From the NCBI GenBank assembly GCA_965222745.1, contig CBDCUW010000003.1:310001-374000 (forward strand): DNA of 64,000 bases. Reading direction: 5' to 3'. Positions 45,452-54,399 of this stretch are shown piece after piece (the first letter of the stretch is position 1; each line of letters starts with the position of its first letter). This stretch comes from CBDCUW01 sp965222745. Its GTDB lineage: Bacteria > Planctomycetota > Planctomycetia > Pirellulales > Pirellulaceae. Under the pieces are notes generated by a model. The model did not search any database. It worked only from the letters and a program-made list of their open reading frames with translations, and was not told the DNA's origin. A program made the translations under genes and the position numbers.

Positions 45452-47485
45452 CTAAGGTCGCGGTTCCAACTGCACCGAGATTTCGATCTTCTTGCCATCG
45501 CGGATGATCTGAACCGGCAAACGATCGCCTGGCGAACGACCGCGCAGAAATTCCAGAACGTCCGAGGAGGTTTTGACTGTTTTTTTACCCAGCTTTTCCA
45601 ATCGATCACCGGCGCGCAATCCACCGCGCTCAGCTGGTCCGTCGGAAGCCAGTCCTGACAACACGACATGATCGCCGCGGTCTGAGAGCGTGACGCCCAG
45701 AAATGCCGTCATTTGACGGCGAATCCGAACGCGATTCTCCGTTTCCGCGTACGCCGGACGTTCCTTTTGGATCGCAAGCTGATGCGCGACTTCGGAAACT
45801 ATATCGGTGATGCGGACCATTCCACCAAAATCGATTTTGTCGAAATCATCAGTTGGGCGATGATAGTCGTTGTGCAAGCCCGTGAAGAAGAACAACACGG
45901 GAACCCCCGCTTGATAAAACGACTGATGATCACTGGGACCGTAACCGGTCGGCACTTTGTACAGATTGAACCCGCCGCGTTGGTTGGCTCGTTCGACAAG
46001 CCCGTCCAATCCGCTAGCAGATCCGGTCCCATAAACGGTCAATTCGTTGTCTCTGAGCCGGCCGACCATGTCCAAATTGATCATCGCCGCAGTCGATTCG
46101 ATCGAAAAACGAGGATGTCGCACGTAGTGTTTGCTGCCCAACAGACCTCGTTCCTCGCCGGTGAAAGCGATGAACACCAGCCGCCGATGTGACGATTCCC
46201 CACGCAATCCTTCCACCAAAAGACGCGCGGCCGACAACATCGCCGCCGTTCCGCTAGCATTGTCGTCGGCGCCGTTGTGGATCGCGATAGTACCGGGCGC
46301 AAGCGAGCCGTAGCCGCCCATTCCCACGTGATCGTAGTGGGCACCGACCACGATCGTTTCGTCAGCCAGTTCGCCGCGGCCCGCCAACGTGCCGATCACG
46401 TTGCTGCTGGCCGCGACCGTCGGTTTGAGTTCGATACTCAGATCGGCCGAAACGTCCGACAACAGATGGCTGTGGGGACGATTGTCCCCGTCGATTTTCT
46501 CTTCCAAACTCTGCAGCGATTGCCCGATCGACTGCTGAAGCAAACGATCGGCCACATCGCGCGAAAGAGACAGGACGGGAATCGATTCTTTACTTCGAGC
46601 CCGGCTGCCCGCCTCGGTCACGCCGAGCAATCCCCGCTGAGCTCGGCGCAAATCGGTTTGCAACGACCGAATCATGTTGTCGATATCGTGGATCTTGCGC
46701 AAAAACGTGCGTCGATTGTTTTTGGCCTCCTGCGGCAATTGCTCGATCTGTTTCTGGATCGCGGTCTTGCGTTGCTGTTCGCGAAAGATCTTGCTGCGTT
46801 CGTTTTGAACACCCTTCAGGACACTGGTTGGATCGTTGACGATCACTAAAGCAGCGGCACCATGCTTGACGGCATTCTCGATCTTGGTGGCAAAGAACGC
46901 GTGAGGGGTATTGCGAGTTCCATTGAAAGGGCTGTTTGGATCGTTCACTCCAGGTTCTTTGCGGATCACGATCACCACTCGTCCCGATGCATCGATTCCT
47001 TCATAGTCGTCGTATCCCAGTTTAGGAGCGGTGATCCCATAGCCGGCGAACACCACTTGACCGCGGACTTGTCCGGTTCCCGATCCGATCGCCATGGGGT
47101 TCATGCCATCACCAAGCGAAGCAGTGATCTCTTCCGCTTCCCCGCCCATCGAAAACGAAACACGGTTGTTTTGAGCTTTCCCGGCTTGCGCCCCCAAGCT
47201 GATATCCAATTCTTGCAAAGGCGAACCATCGAAGATGGCGATATCGAGTCCGATTCCTTCCATTCGCGAAGCGATGTAGTCGGCGGCCTGGTGGATCGAT
47301 TCATCGGCCACGCTTCGTCCGCGAAGTTCTTCGCTCGCCAAATACTCGATGTCAGTGCGAAGCTGATTGAGCGTCCGCGCTGCTGCTTCCGAACTTTCCG
47401 GGCTCTCAGCAAGGAGGCTGCCAGCGGAACCTACAACCAACACCGCCACCGACCAAAAACGATTCATCAACATGCCTGCTCGCAT
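45452..47485 (-). CDS. Secreted M28 aminopeptidase with PA and PDZ domains
   Basis: A 677-residue protein with a signal peptide (MNRFWSVAVLVVGSAGSLLA). The M28 zinc ligands are visible: HYDH, NGADDNASG, GEERGLLGS, NLDMVGR and the final His in DYHRPTDDFDKID. Residues ~120-350 form a PA (protease-associated) insert with a long coiled segment (RSKIFREQQRKTAIQKQIEQLP). A PDZ domain ends the protein (FLGVTLSDRGDHVV, GPAERGGLRAGDRL). It is a periplasmic or secreted peptidase that may trim peptides. The far-upstream TTG at 47506 is less likely than the ATG at 47485 or 47467. It is divergent from the gene at 47760. Confidence 0.93.
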   Translation of the reverse strand: MRAGMLMNRFWSVAVLVVGSAGSLLAESPESSEAAARTLNQLRTDIEYLASEELRGRSVADESIHQAADYIASRMEGIGLDIAIFDGSPLQELDISLGAQAGKAQNNRVSFSMGGEAEEITASLGDGMNPMAIGSGTGQVRGQVVFAGYGITAPKLGYDDYEGIDASGRVVIVIRKEPGVNDPNSPFNGTRNTPHAFFATKIENAVKHGAAALVIVNDPTSVLKGVQNERSKIFREQQRKTAIQKQIEQLPQEAKNNRRTFLRKIHDIDNMIRSLQTDLRRAQRGLLGVTEAGSRARSKESIPVLSLSRDVADRLLQQSIGQSLQSLEEKIDGDNRPHSHLLSDVSADLSIELKPTVAASSNVIGTLAGRGELADETIVVGAHYDHVGMGGYGSLAPGTIAIHNGADDNASGTAAMLSAARLLVEGLRGESSHRRLVFIAFTGEERGLLGSKHYVRHPRFSIESTAAMINLDMVGRLRDNELTVYGTGSASGLDGLVERANQRGGFNLYKVPTGYGPSDHQSFYQAGVPVLFFFTGLHNDYHRPTDDFDKIDFGGMVRITDIVSEVAHQLAIQKERPAYAETENRVRIRRQMTAFLGVTLSDRGDHVVLSGLASDGPAERGGLRAGDRLEKLGKKTVKTSSDVLEFLRGRSPGDRLPVQIIRDGKKIEISVQLEPRP

Positions 47486-47759
47486 CCCCCAAGTGTGAAT
47501 TCTCAACCGAAGGACAGGTTACCCGATTCTTGGCCGGGCAGACAGAGATTCACGAAAGCGGGAGACAAAATCAATGATTGGCTCCAGCCGCCGCGAAGGA
47601 ATGTTTGCAACGGTATCGGTCGCAACGATAATGAACGTTCGGCGATTGAATGCGGGCACCATTTTTTTGCCTGCCGGTCAAATCTTGGTGCAAGACCATC
47701 GGTTGAAGCCGCGCTAAATCGCTACCACAGGTGAGTGATCAACAGCGACAGGTACCCGC

Positions 47760-48692
47760 ATGTCTTGCCACACCGATACAAGTTCTTCATCACGTTTTAC
47801 CTTCCACCCGATCGGTGACGGTGCGACCATCGCCTGGCGTCGCCTGGCCATTTTGATCTTGGTTGCGGGGATGTTCACCTCCACGGCGGTCGGCCAAGAT
47901 CCGCCCGGCAACGAAACACCGGGCGTCGTGGAAGGGCAGAATGCAGCTGGTCAAACGAATGTGCAGGACGGCCAAAAAGCCGAAGGGGTGGCAGCGCCGA
48001 CGTTGAACAGCGACGAGCTCTACGGAAAGTCGTTTCGGGCACTCTTCGTCTTGTTCATCCTGGCGGTGGTCCTGGAGTCTGGCCTGGCGGTTGTTTTCAA
48101 CTGGAGACCGTACATCGAGTTTTTTGATTCACGCGGTACCAAGACACTGATCTGTTTTGGTGTGTCGTGGTACTTCGTGCACCGATTCAATCTTGACATC
48201 GCCACCACGCTGGTCAACATCTACCGCGAAACGACCGACCCAGTGAGCGGTCCGGGCAAATGCATCACGGCATTGGTGGTTGCCGGCGGCAGCAGCGGTG
48301 TGAACAACATGATGATGGCACTCGGATTCCGGTCGGTCGATCGAACCGCTCAAGTCAATGCAAAACCGAAACCGACCGAGGCTTGGGTCGCTCTGCGGTT
48401 GGTGAAGTCAGCCGTCTATCCGGTCAACGTGATGATCACTGATCGCACGACCAACACCTCGACCGTTGCCGGCATCATCAAGAAACAGTCGACGCGAGTT
48501 CCGGTGTTGAGATATTTTGTTCGTGATTTTGGCCGCTTTCCCACCGCCGGCGGGTACGCGCTCACACCGGGCCAAGACTACTCGATTCACTTGGAAGGGA
48601 TCGATGCGGCCGGCAATGTGGTGACCTCGAAAACGTGGGGCCCTCACAAGCTTGCCCCTGGCGCGATCGTCGACATTGACGTGGAAATGTAA
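47760..48692 (+). CDS. Membrane protein of unknown function, 310 residues
   Basis: An N-terminal signal-like helix (LAILILVAGMFTSTAVG, ~29-45) is followed by a Gly/Gln-rich segment and two or three more hydrophobic helices: FRALFVLFILAVVLESGLAVVF (~93-114), TLICFGVSWYFVH (~127-140) and GKCITALVVAGGSSGVNNMM (~165-185). The C-terminal ~110 residues look like a beta-rich soluble domain. The segment around GGSSGVNNMM resembles membrane parts of some phage-related proteins, but no clear family was recognised. A weak AGG site precedes the ATG at 47760. Confidence 0.75.
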   Translation: MSCHTDTSSSSRFTFHPIGDGATIAWRRLAILILVAGMFTSTAVGQDPPGNETPGVVEGQNAAGQTNVQDGQKAEGVAAPTLNSDELYGKSFRALFVLFILAVVLESGLAVVFNWRPYIEFFDSRGTKTLICFGVSWYFVHRFNLDIATTLVNIYRETTDPVSGPGKCITALVVAGGSSGVNNMMMALGFRSVDRTAQVNAKPKPTEAWVALRLVKSAVYPVNVMITDRTTNTSTVAGIIKKQSTRVPVLRYFVRDFGRFPTAGGYALTPGQDYSIHLEGIDAAGNVVTSKTWGPHKLAPGAIVDIDVEM

Positions 48693-48781
48693 GCGACCGG
48701 ACAAAAAAGCTCCGCCGATTCGTCTACAATGTGTCGCGATCGCGGTTTGGTTCGTCACTGATCTTCGGAGCTTTGTCTGTA

Positions 48782-50551
48782 ATGACACGTTTTTGTTTGT
48801 CACTGTTGGTTGGGGTTGTCGTGTGCGGGTCGCTGGCGGCGGCTGAAAAACCGAACGTGGTGTTGGTCATCACCGATGACCAGGGTTACGGCGATTTGTC
48901 GTGTCACGGCAACCCGATTCTGAAAACGCCCGAAATCGACAAGCTCTTTGCGCAATCGGTTCGGCTGAAAGATTATCACGTTGCCCCCACCTGCTCGCCC
49001 ACTCGATGCGCCCTGCTGACCGGGCATTGGACCAACCGTACCGGTGTGTGGCACACGATCATGGGACGTTCGATGCTCCGCGAAAACGAAGTCACGATGG
49101 GACAAGTTTTCAAAGACGACGGTTACGCGACGGGAATGTTTGGCAAATGGCATCTGGGCGACAACTATCCCTATCGGCCGGAGGATCGCGGGTACACCGA
49201 AGTGATGCGGCACGGCGGCGGTGGCGTCGGTCAGACTCCCGACTACTGGGACAACGCTTACTTTGACGGCAGTTACTGGCACAACGGGACTCCCGAAGCG
49301 GTCAACGGTTTTTGCACTGATGTTTTCTTTGACTATGCCAAGAAGTTCATCAAGGCGCAGAAAGAAGCCGGCAAACCTTTCTTGGCCTACATCGCCACGA
49401 ACGCTCCACATGGCCCGATGCATTCACCCGTGCAGTACAGCAAGCCGTATCAAGATCAAAACGTGAACTTGGCCAACTTCTATGGGATGATCGCTAACAT
49501 CGATGACAACGTCGGCAAGCTGCGCCGCTTTTTGGATCAGCAGGGTTTGACCGACAACACGATTTTCATTTTCACAACCGACAACGGCACGTCCTCAGGC
49601 GACAAGGTCTTCAATGCTCAGATGCGAGGCAAAAAGGGCAGCGAGTACGATGGTGGACACCGCGTACCGTTTTTCATCTACTGGCCAGAGGGAGGCCTGG
49701 TTGGTGGTCGGGACGTCAAACCGATCACGGCCTATGTTGACGTCTTGCCGACGCTGATCGATCTGTGCGAAGTCGATCCGCCCAGTGGCGTGAAGTTCGA
49801 TGGGCGTTCGATCAAACAGTTGCTCACCGGCCAAGCGGACAAGTCGTGGCCCGATCGGATCTTGGTGACCGATTCCCAGCGAGTCAAAGATCCCATCAAG
49901 TGGCGAAAGAGCGCGGTAATGACGTCCCGCTGGCGGCTGGTCAATGGCAAGGAGCTGTACGACATCAAGGCGGATCCGAGCCAGAAAAGTAACGTCGCCC
50001 AAGATCATCCGGCCGAAGTGAAACGGTTGACCGGTTTTTACGAAGAGTGGTGGAAAGAATTGGAGCCGACTTTTGCCAACGCGACCGCGATCTATTTGGG
50101 GCACCCAGCAGAAAATCCGGCTCGGCTCACTTCCCACGATTGGATCACCACCGGATCGACACCGTGGAACCAATCGCACATTCGCAGGGCGGTGACCGGG
50201 AAGCAGAACACCGGATTTTGGAATGTCAAAGTGGTTGAAGACGGCGAGTATGAGATTCGCCTGCGGCGCTGGCCCGAAGAAGCCGACCTGGCCATCAGCG
50301 CATCGCTGAAACCGGGAGCTCCCGTGCCGGGCGTCAATGCCTTTCGTACCACACCGGGAAAAGCGATCGATCCGACCAAGGTTTCGATCAAGATCGGCAA
50401 CGTGTCGGCAACCAGCCCCGTTCCCGCCGGCGCCAAAGAAGTCAAATTCAATTTGAATTTGAAGGCGGGCAAGACCCAGATGTCAGCCCTATTCGAGACG
50501 GCCGACGGCCAGACTTACGGTGCGTACTACGCCTATGTGACCAAGAAGTAG
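48782..50551 (+). CDS. Secreted sulfatase (arylsulfatase family)
   Basis: A 589-residue protein. It has a signal peptide (MTRFCLSLLVGVVVCGSLAAA), and the metal-binding start VLVITDDQGYGD follows. The formylglycine motif is CSPTR (residues 71-75) in the extended signature CSPTRCALLTG; the Cys must be matured by a sulfatase-modifying enzyme, which is not encoded in this window. Other expected parts are GKWHLGD, FTTDNG and GGHRVPFFIYWP. The C-terminal ~130 residues form an additional beta domain. It removes sulfate esters from polysaccharides or other substrates; planctomycetes carry many such enzymes for algal polymers. The frame continues upstream to 48731, but the signal peptide starts at the ATG at 48782, preceded by GGAG. 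Confidence 0.95.
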   Translation: MTRFCLSLLVGVVVCGSLAAAEKPNVVLVITDDQGYGDLSCHGNPILKTPEIDKLFAQSVRLKDYHVAPTCSPTRCALLTGHWTNRTGVWHTIMGRSMLRENEVTMGQVFKDDGYATGMFGKWHLGDNYPYRPEDRGYTEVMRHGGGGVGQTPDYWDNAYFDGSYWHNGTPEAVNGFCTDVFFDYAKKFIKAQKEAGKPFLAYIATNAPHGPMHSPVQYSKPYQDQNVNLANFYGMIANIDDNVGKLRRFLDQQGLTDNTIFIFTTDNGTSSGDKVFNAQMRGKKGSEYDGGHRVPFFIYWPEGGLVGGRDVKPITAYVDVLPTLIDLCEVDPPSGVKFDGRSIKQLLTGQADKSWPDRILVTDSQRVKDPIKWRKSAVMTSRWRLVNGKELYDIKADPSQKSNVAQDHPAEVKRLTGFYEEWWKELEPTFANATAIYLGHPAENPARLTSHDWITTGSTPWNQSHIRRAVTGKQNTGFWNVKVVEDGEYEIRLRRWPEEADLAISASLKPGAPVPGVNAFRTTPGKAIDPTKVSIKIGNVSATSPVPAGAKEVKFNLNLKAGKTQMSALFETADGQTYGAYYAYVTKK

Positions 50552-50555
50552 GTCG

Positions 50556-51098
50556 ATGGGATTGAGCCATTTTCGTTTCGATCCGCCTGCACCGATGATC
50601 CAAGGGGGGACCCGCGCCGCTGTCATGGCGGTCGGCCTGGGCGTGCTCTGCGCCGCCAGTGGTTGCAAGCCGTCGGGGCCGCGGCAGGAAATTCAAGGGA
50701 CGGTGACCGTTGATTCCCAGAAAGTGTCCAAGGGATCGATCAGTTTTTTTCCCGCCCGTGACACGGTAGGACCGACAACCAGCACGGCAATCGTGGATGG
50801 TCACTACAGTTTCACTCGCGAAAATGGTCCACATGCGGGAAAGTACCGTGTGGTGATAGGGGTCACGTCGAACGAACCGGCGGCCGGGACAAGTGATTCT
50901 GCTATTTCCGCGGCGGAGGACGATTCCAGCGGGATGCAATCGGCCAAACTCGGACCGGTTCCGCAGCGCCGATCGTCACGATCGGCGCAAAAAAACCACC
51001 GCAGCAGGAACCGTTGGACGATCGAGTACGAGATTCCCGATGAAGGGGGTGGTCACAAGGACTTTGATCTGCTCAGCGACACTCCGCCAATCGAGTAG
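50556..51098 (+). CDS. Lipoprotein with a carboxypeptidase-regulatory-like domain
   Basis: A 180-residue protein with a lipobox GLGVLCAASGC (Cys37 counted from the first ATG), so a lipid-anchored envelope protein. The mature part begins KPSGPRQEIQGTVTVDSQKVSKG, the transthyretin-like fold found in many short planctomycete lipoproteins. The C-terminal ~60 residues are Arg/Ser-rich and disordered, ending in KDFDLL. An internal ATG at 50595 is an alternative start. It lies 4 bp after the sulfatase and 11 bp before the DUF1559 gene, so these three probably form an operon. Confidence 0.8.
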   Translation: MGLSHFRFDPPAPMIQGGTRAAVMAVGLGVLCAASGCKPSGPRQEIQGTVTVDSQKVSKGSISFFPARDTVGPTTSTAIVDGHYSFTRENGPHAGKYRVVIGVTSNEPAAGTSDSAISAAEDDSSGMQSAKLGPVPQRRSSRSAQKNHRSRNRWTIEYEIPDEGGGHKDFDLLSDTPPIE

Positions 51099-51109
51099 CA
51101 TGGAGACTC

Positions 51110-52048
51110 ATGGATATTCGCGGCTCCCTATCGACGCAACAAAAATCACCCGGATTCACGTTGATTGAGCTATTGGTTTCGATCACGATCATCGGAATCT
51201 TGATCGGCTTGTTGTTACCGGCGGTCCAGGCGACGCGAGAGGCTTCGCGAAAGGCAAGCTGTTCCAACAATTCCAAGCAGCTCGCGCTGGCGCTGCAAAA
51301 CTACCACTCGGCCTTCAAGGTTTTTCCTTTTGGTAGCTATAACCCGGATCCGACCACCTTTTCGTGGGGAATGGTCTCACAGGTTTTGCCTTACCTGGAA
51401 CAGAGTGCGAAGTTCGAATCGATTGACTTTCGCGAGATGCATTGCGGACAACACATCAAGGACTTGCAGGCCAAGGGGGCGGGCGATCCGAGTTCTGAAC
51501 CGATCAGCAGCCTGCTTTGTCCCAGCGATCCGGCCAGCGGCAGGTCGCTGTTGAGCGGGCCAACCGGACCGCTGCCGCTGTCGGGTGACGCCGGCGTCCT
51601 TTATCCGATCGATTACTTGGGGATGGCGGGCAGCAACGACCCCAACATCGGAAATACTTTTGCCGGATGCAGCGGCATCGTGGACGGGAACGGCATGTTT
51701 TACAGCCATAGTAGCACCAAGTATCGCGACGTTTTGGATGGGGCGGCCTACACGATCGCTTTTGGCGAACGCGCCATCCCGCGGGACCTGGGTTGGGGAT
51801 GGCCGATCTGCGGTGGACACGAGTGCGAGCACTACGTGACTTCAGCACTCGGATTGTTCATGGGCAACTACAAAGACGCTGAATACGCGCTGCACGTCCA
51901 GCATTATTGGAGCTGGCATCCCGGCGGAGCCCATATGACGATGGTCGACGGCAGCGTCCATTTCTTCAGCTACAGCATCGACCACACGACCTACACGAAC
52001 CTGTCGACCCGGGCCGGACGCGAAAGAATCGACTACGATTTCTTCTAA
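51110..52048 (+). CDS. DUF1559 protein with a prepilin-type N-terminus
   Basis: A 312-residue protein with the prepilin cleavage/methylation motif GFTLIELLVSITIIGILIGLL at residues 15-35, which is typical of the planctomycete DUF1559 (SBP_bac_10) family. The family C-terminal motif with HPGGAHMTMVDGSVHFF is present. Prepilin peptidase would cut between Gly and Phe. These proteins are expected in pilus-like or secretion assemblies, but most members have no known role. A GGAG box lies 5 bases before the ATG at 51110. It forms an operon with the sulfatase and lipoprotein upstream. Confidence 0.95.
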   Translation: MDIRGSLSTQQKSPGFTLIELLVSITIIGILIGLLLPAVQATREASRKASCSNNSKQLALALQNYHSAFKVFPFGSYNPDPTTFSWGMVSQVLPYLEQSAKFESIDFREMHCGQHIKDLQAKGAGDPSSEPISSLLCPSDPASGRSLLSGPTGPLPLSGDAGVLYPIDYLGMAGSNDPNIGNTFAGCSGIVDGNGMFYSHSSTKYRDVLDGAAYTIAFGERAIPRDLGWGWPICGGHECEHYVTSALGLFMGNYKDAEYALHVQHYWSWHPGGAHMTMVDGSVHFFSYSIDHTTYTNLSTRAGRERIDYDFF

Positions 52049-52050
52049 TC

Positions 52051-53241
52051 CTAAAGCAGCGAAGTGTGGCCTCGGCGGATTTCGGAGCCTTTGAAGCGAA
52101 CGGTGATGCGGTAGACCTTCTTTTGGTGGTAGATGATTTCACCCGTTTCCAGGTCGAACCGCTCCGGAACATCGTGGCGGCGAATGTCAACGCTGGCGTG
52201 ATACCCGCGTTCTGAAAAGACGTCGATCAGCATCGGCAGCGCCAAGTCTTGTTCCAACAACGGATCCTCCGAATTGAAATTGGCGTGTCCCGAAATCGCG
52301 TGCCGCACCACCACCGGCATGATCTTCTGCTGAATGAAGGACACCACCTGGTGAAACAGTTCGGCATGTTCGATTTCGTAGCTGTCCAATCGGCTGACAA
52401 GGTCACGGCGGGCGTGAGAAACGATATCACTGGCCACCGGAATCGTATGCAAAGTGTGGAAGGTCTTCGGATCCAGTTCCAGCGAACTCTGATATTCCAG
52501 TTCGTCCAGAATGTTCTCCTGCACTTCGTGCAGCGAAGCCTGGGCGTTGATGAAATGGAAGTGGAAGATCTGTTTCAATGATACCAGTGCATCGTACGTC
52601 TGTTCTTTGAAAACCCGGTATCGGTTTCGCGCCAGCGATTCGTTGAAATCGGTCGGGCGTTCCTCCCACGGTTCGCCGATCCCCGAACGTTTGACCTCTT
52701 CGTTGTGAGCGATCACTTGTCGCCCACGTTTCAACTGCCGAGCGATACTCTCGGTCTCGTCCACAAACAGCACCATGATGTGAAAAATCGGCTGTTTGAA
52801 ATGGACCATTTCGGGCGAATTGGAAAAATGCCGCCGCAGTGCGTTCATCTGGTCGAACAACAGCTTCAGGCATTCGACTTGGACTTTGGTTCTGGGAAAA
52901 CCGTCCAGGATTGCGCCGGTCTGATGCTCCGGTTCCAGCAGTTTTCGGAACAGGATGTTGACCACTTCCCGGTCACCGACCATACCGCCCTGGGCTTTGA
53001 TCTTCTTCGCTTCGGGCGTGTTCAACAGGTCGCTCACCACGATCGGCGGGCCGGAGATGTCGCGTACCTTGCGGATGAAATCGGTGTTGGTCCCCTTTCC
53101 CGCTCCGGGTGCTCCACCCAGCAGGATCAGTTCTTTAGGAAAACGGAGGTTTTCTTTGCCGTATTCCGCCAGCAGTTCCTTCCATACCGAGTTGAAAATC
53201 AGTTGGGCGTCTTTCACTTCCAGGTCCGCCGAAACTGGCAT
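52051..53241 (-). CDS. Adenylate-kinase-like nucleoside monophosphate kinase with a long C-terminal part
   Basis: A 396-residue protein from the ATG at 53241 (MPVSADLEVKDAQ). Residues ~30-210 match adenylate/nucleoside monophosphate kinases: P-loop GGAPGAGKGTNTDFI, substrate motif LDGFPRTKVQ and a LID-like region with Arg residues. The remaining ~190 residues (from HFHFINAQASLHEV) are not part of a normal adenylate kinase (about 215 residues) and contain a helix-rich part and a beta-rich end (SVDIRRHDVPERFDLETGEI). It may phosphorylate AMP or a related nucleotide; the extension could be regulatory. The first 24 codons upstream in frame (TTG at 53313) are not family-like. The gene end is 3 bp from the stop of the DUF1559 gene. 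Confidence 0.82.
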   Translation of the reverse strand: MPVSADLEVKDAQLIFNSVWKELLAEYGKENLRFPKELILLGGAPGAGKGTNTDFIRKVRDISGPPIVVSDLLNTPEAKKIKAQGGMVGDREVVNILFRKLLEPEHQTGAILDGFPRTKVQVECLKLLFDQMNALRRHFSNSPEMVHFKQPIFHIMVLFVDETESIARQLKRGRQVIAHNEEVKRSGIGEPWEERPTDFNESLARNRYRVFKEQTYDALVSLKQIFHFHFINAQASLHEVQENILDELEYQSSLELDPKTFHTLHTIPVASDIVSHARRDLVSRLDSYEIEHAELFHQVVSFIQQKIMPVVVRHAISGHANFNSEDPLLEQDLALPMLIDVFSERGYHASVDIRRHDVPERFDLETGEIIYHQKKVYRITVRFKGSEIRRGHTSLL

Positions 53242-53778
53242 CTTTTGTGTTGTGTCGGGCAATGGTTTCTTCGCAATCGGATCGAGTCGCACGGGAAGTC
53301 CGCCTTTTGACAATTTTCGTTGTGGCGTCGGCGACTTCTCCGAAGTCGCATCGCGCAGCCAGTTCGGAGAACTGGCCGACTATGCATCGCGCAGCCAGTT
53401 CGGAGAACTGGCCGACTATGCATCGCGCAAGCCAGTTTGGAGAACTGGCCGACGGTCGCTTCGGAGAACTGGCTGACTGTGGGCGAAAAACAACAAAAAT
53501 TGACCAACTCACCTGTTGGTCGCCGGCGGGGCAAATCGAGGCACGGCCGACAACCGCGGGCAGCGGCCGATGCGATCTGCCGGTTCGGCGAAAACCGGTG
53601 AATCATCAATCAGTAGAGCCAATCATCGCCCAACTGACCAGCTCGACTCCCCACCAACCGATGATGATGAGCCGCCACTGGCTAGGAACGTCCAACAAAC
53701 GAAAATCGAAAAAAAACGTTTTGTTCGTGATAGATTGTGCGGGTTCGGGCTAGTCATACACAGGAGGCACTTTGACGC
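53242..53778. other. 537-bp divergent region between the kinase-like gene and the sigma-factor gene
   Basis: The first part holds a tandem palindromic repeat cluster (53327-53478). From ~53480 to 53760 no gene was recognised on either strand. A strong ribosome-binding site AGGAGG (53762-53767) precedes the sigma-factor ATG at 53779 by 11 bases. Nothing else is clear. Confidence 0.55.
53327..53478. repeat. Tandem palindromic repeat cluster, locus 9
   Basis: One B unit (GTCGGCGACTTCTCCGAAG), then three A units (CAGCCAGTTCGGAGAACTGG) in direct tandem at a 36-37-bp period with a constant spacer (CCGACTATGCATCGCG), then a partial fourth A unit. The constant spacers show local duplication, so this is not a CRISPR array. 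Confidence 0.9.
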
Positions 53779-54399
53779 ATGGATCCTGAAACTCGCGAAA
53801 GCCTAATCGCCCGCCTGCCCGATCACGCTGATTCCGCGGCATGGCACGAATTCACCGAGCTGTACGAGCCGCTGATCTACGGGATCGGACGGCGCCATGG
53901 GCTTCAGCCGAACGACGCCAGCGACCTGGTCCAAGAGGTGTTTACCGCGGTCGCGACGTCGATCGAGCGGTTCGAGCCGAACCAGGGCTTGGGGCGTTTT
54001 CGCAGCTGGCTTTTTCGGGTCGCCCGCAACCACGCCTTGATGCAGATCCGCAAGCTCGGCCGCCTGCCCACCGCTCAGAGCGACATGCACCAGGTCCTCA
54101 GTGCAGAATCGGCCGGTTCCGACCACGAGTTCGATATCGCGTTTCGCAGGCGGGCGTTCCGGTGGGCAGCCCGGCGAGTGCGTGATTCGGTCAAGCCGAC
54201 CACCTGGGAGTCGTTCGCGCGGACGGCCATCAATGGCGAATTGGCACAAGATGTCGCAGCGGACATGGGAATCGACGTGGGCGCCGTCTATTTGGCTCGC
54301 AGCCGAGTGATGTCGCGGCTGCGAAAGATGGTCGAAAACGTCAGCGCCGAAATGACCGCTTTCGACGGTGAAGAAACGTCGCAGGAGGTGTCGGCATGA
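53779..54399 (+). CDS. ECF-type RNA polymerase sigma factor
   Basis: A 206-residue sigma-70 family protein. Region 2 spans about residues 20-95 with DASDLVQEVFTAVATSIERF and RFRSWLFRVARNHALMQIRK (the -10 element region); region 4 spans about 128-190 with ELAQDVAADMGIDVGAVYLARSRVMSRLRK (helix-turn-helix for -35 recognition). There is no region 1 or 3. Its 3' end overlaps the kinase gene by 4 bases (ATGA), so they are co-translated. The AGGAGG site gives good translation. The upstream regulator is probably the kinase. Confidence 0.94.
   Translation: MDPETRESLIARLPDHADSAAWHEFTELYEPLIYGIGRRHGLQPNDASDLVQEVFTAVATSIERFEPNQGLGRFRSWLFRVARNHALMQIRKLGRLPTAQSDMHQVLSAESAGSDHEFDIAFRRRAFRWAARRVRDSVKPTTWESFARTAINGELAQDVAADMGIDVGAVYLARSRVMSRLRKMVENVSAEMTAFDGEETSQEVSA

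Noticed and set aside
53340..53470. Possible CRISPR array
   Set aside because: The spacers between units are identical, the units are palindromes of a family found at eight other places, and there are no cas genes.
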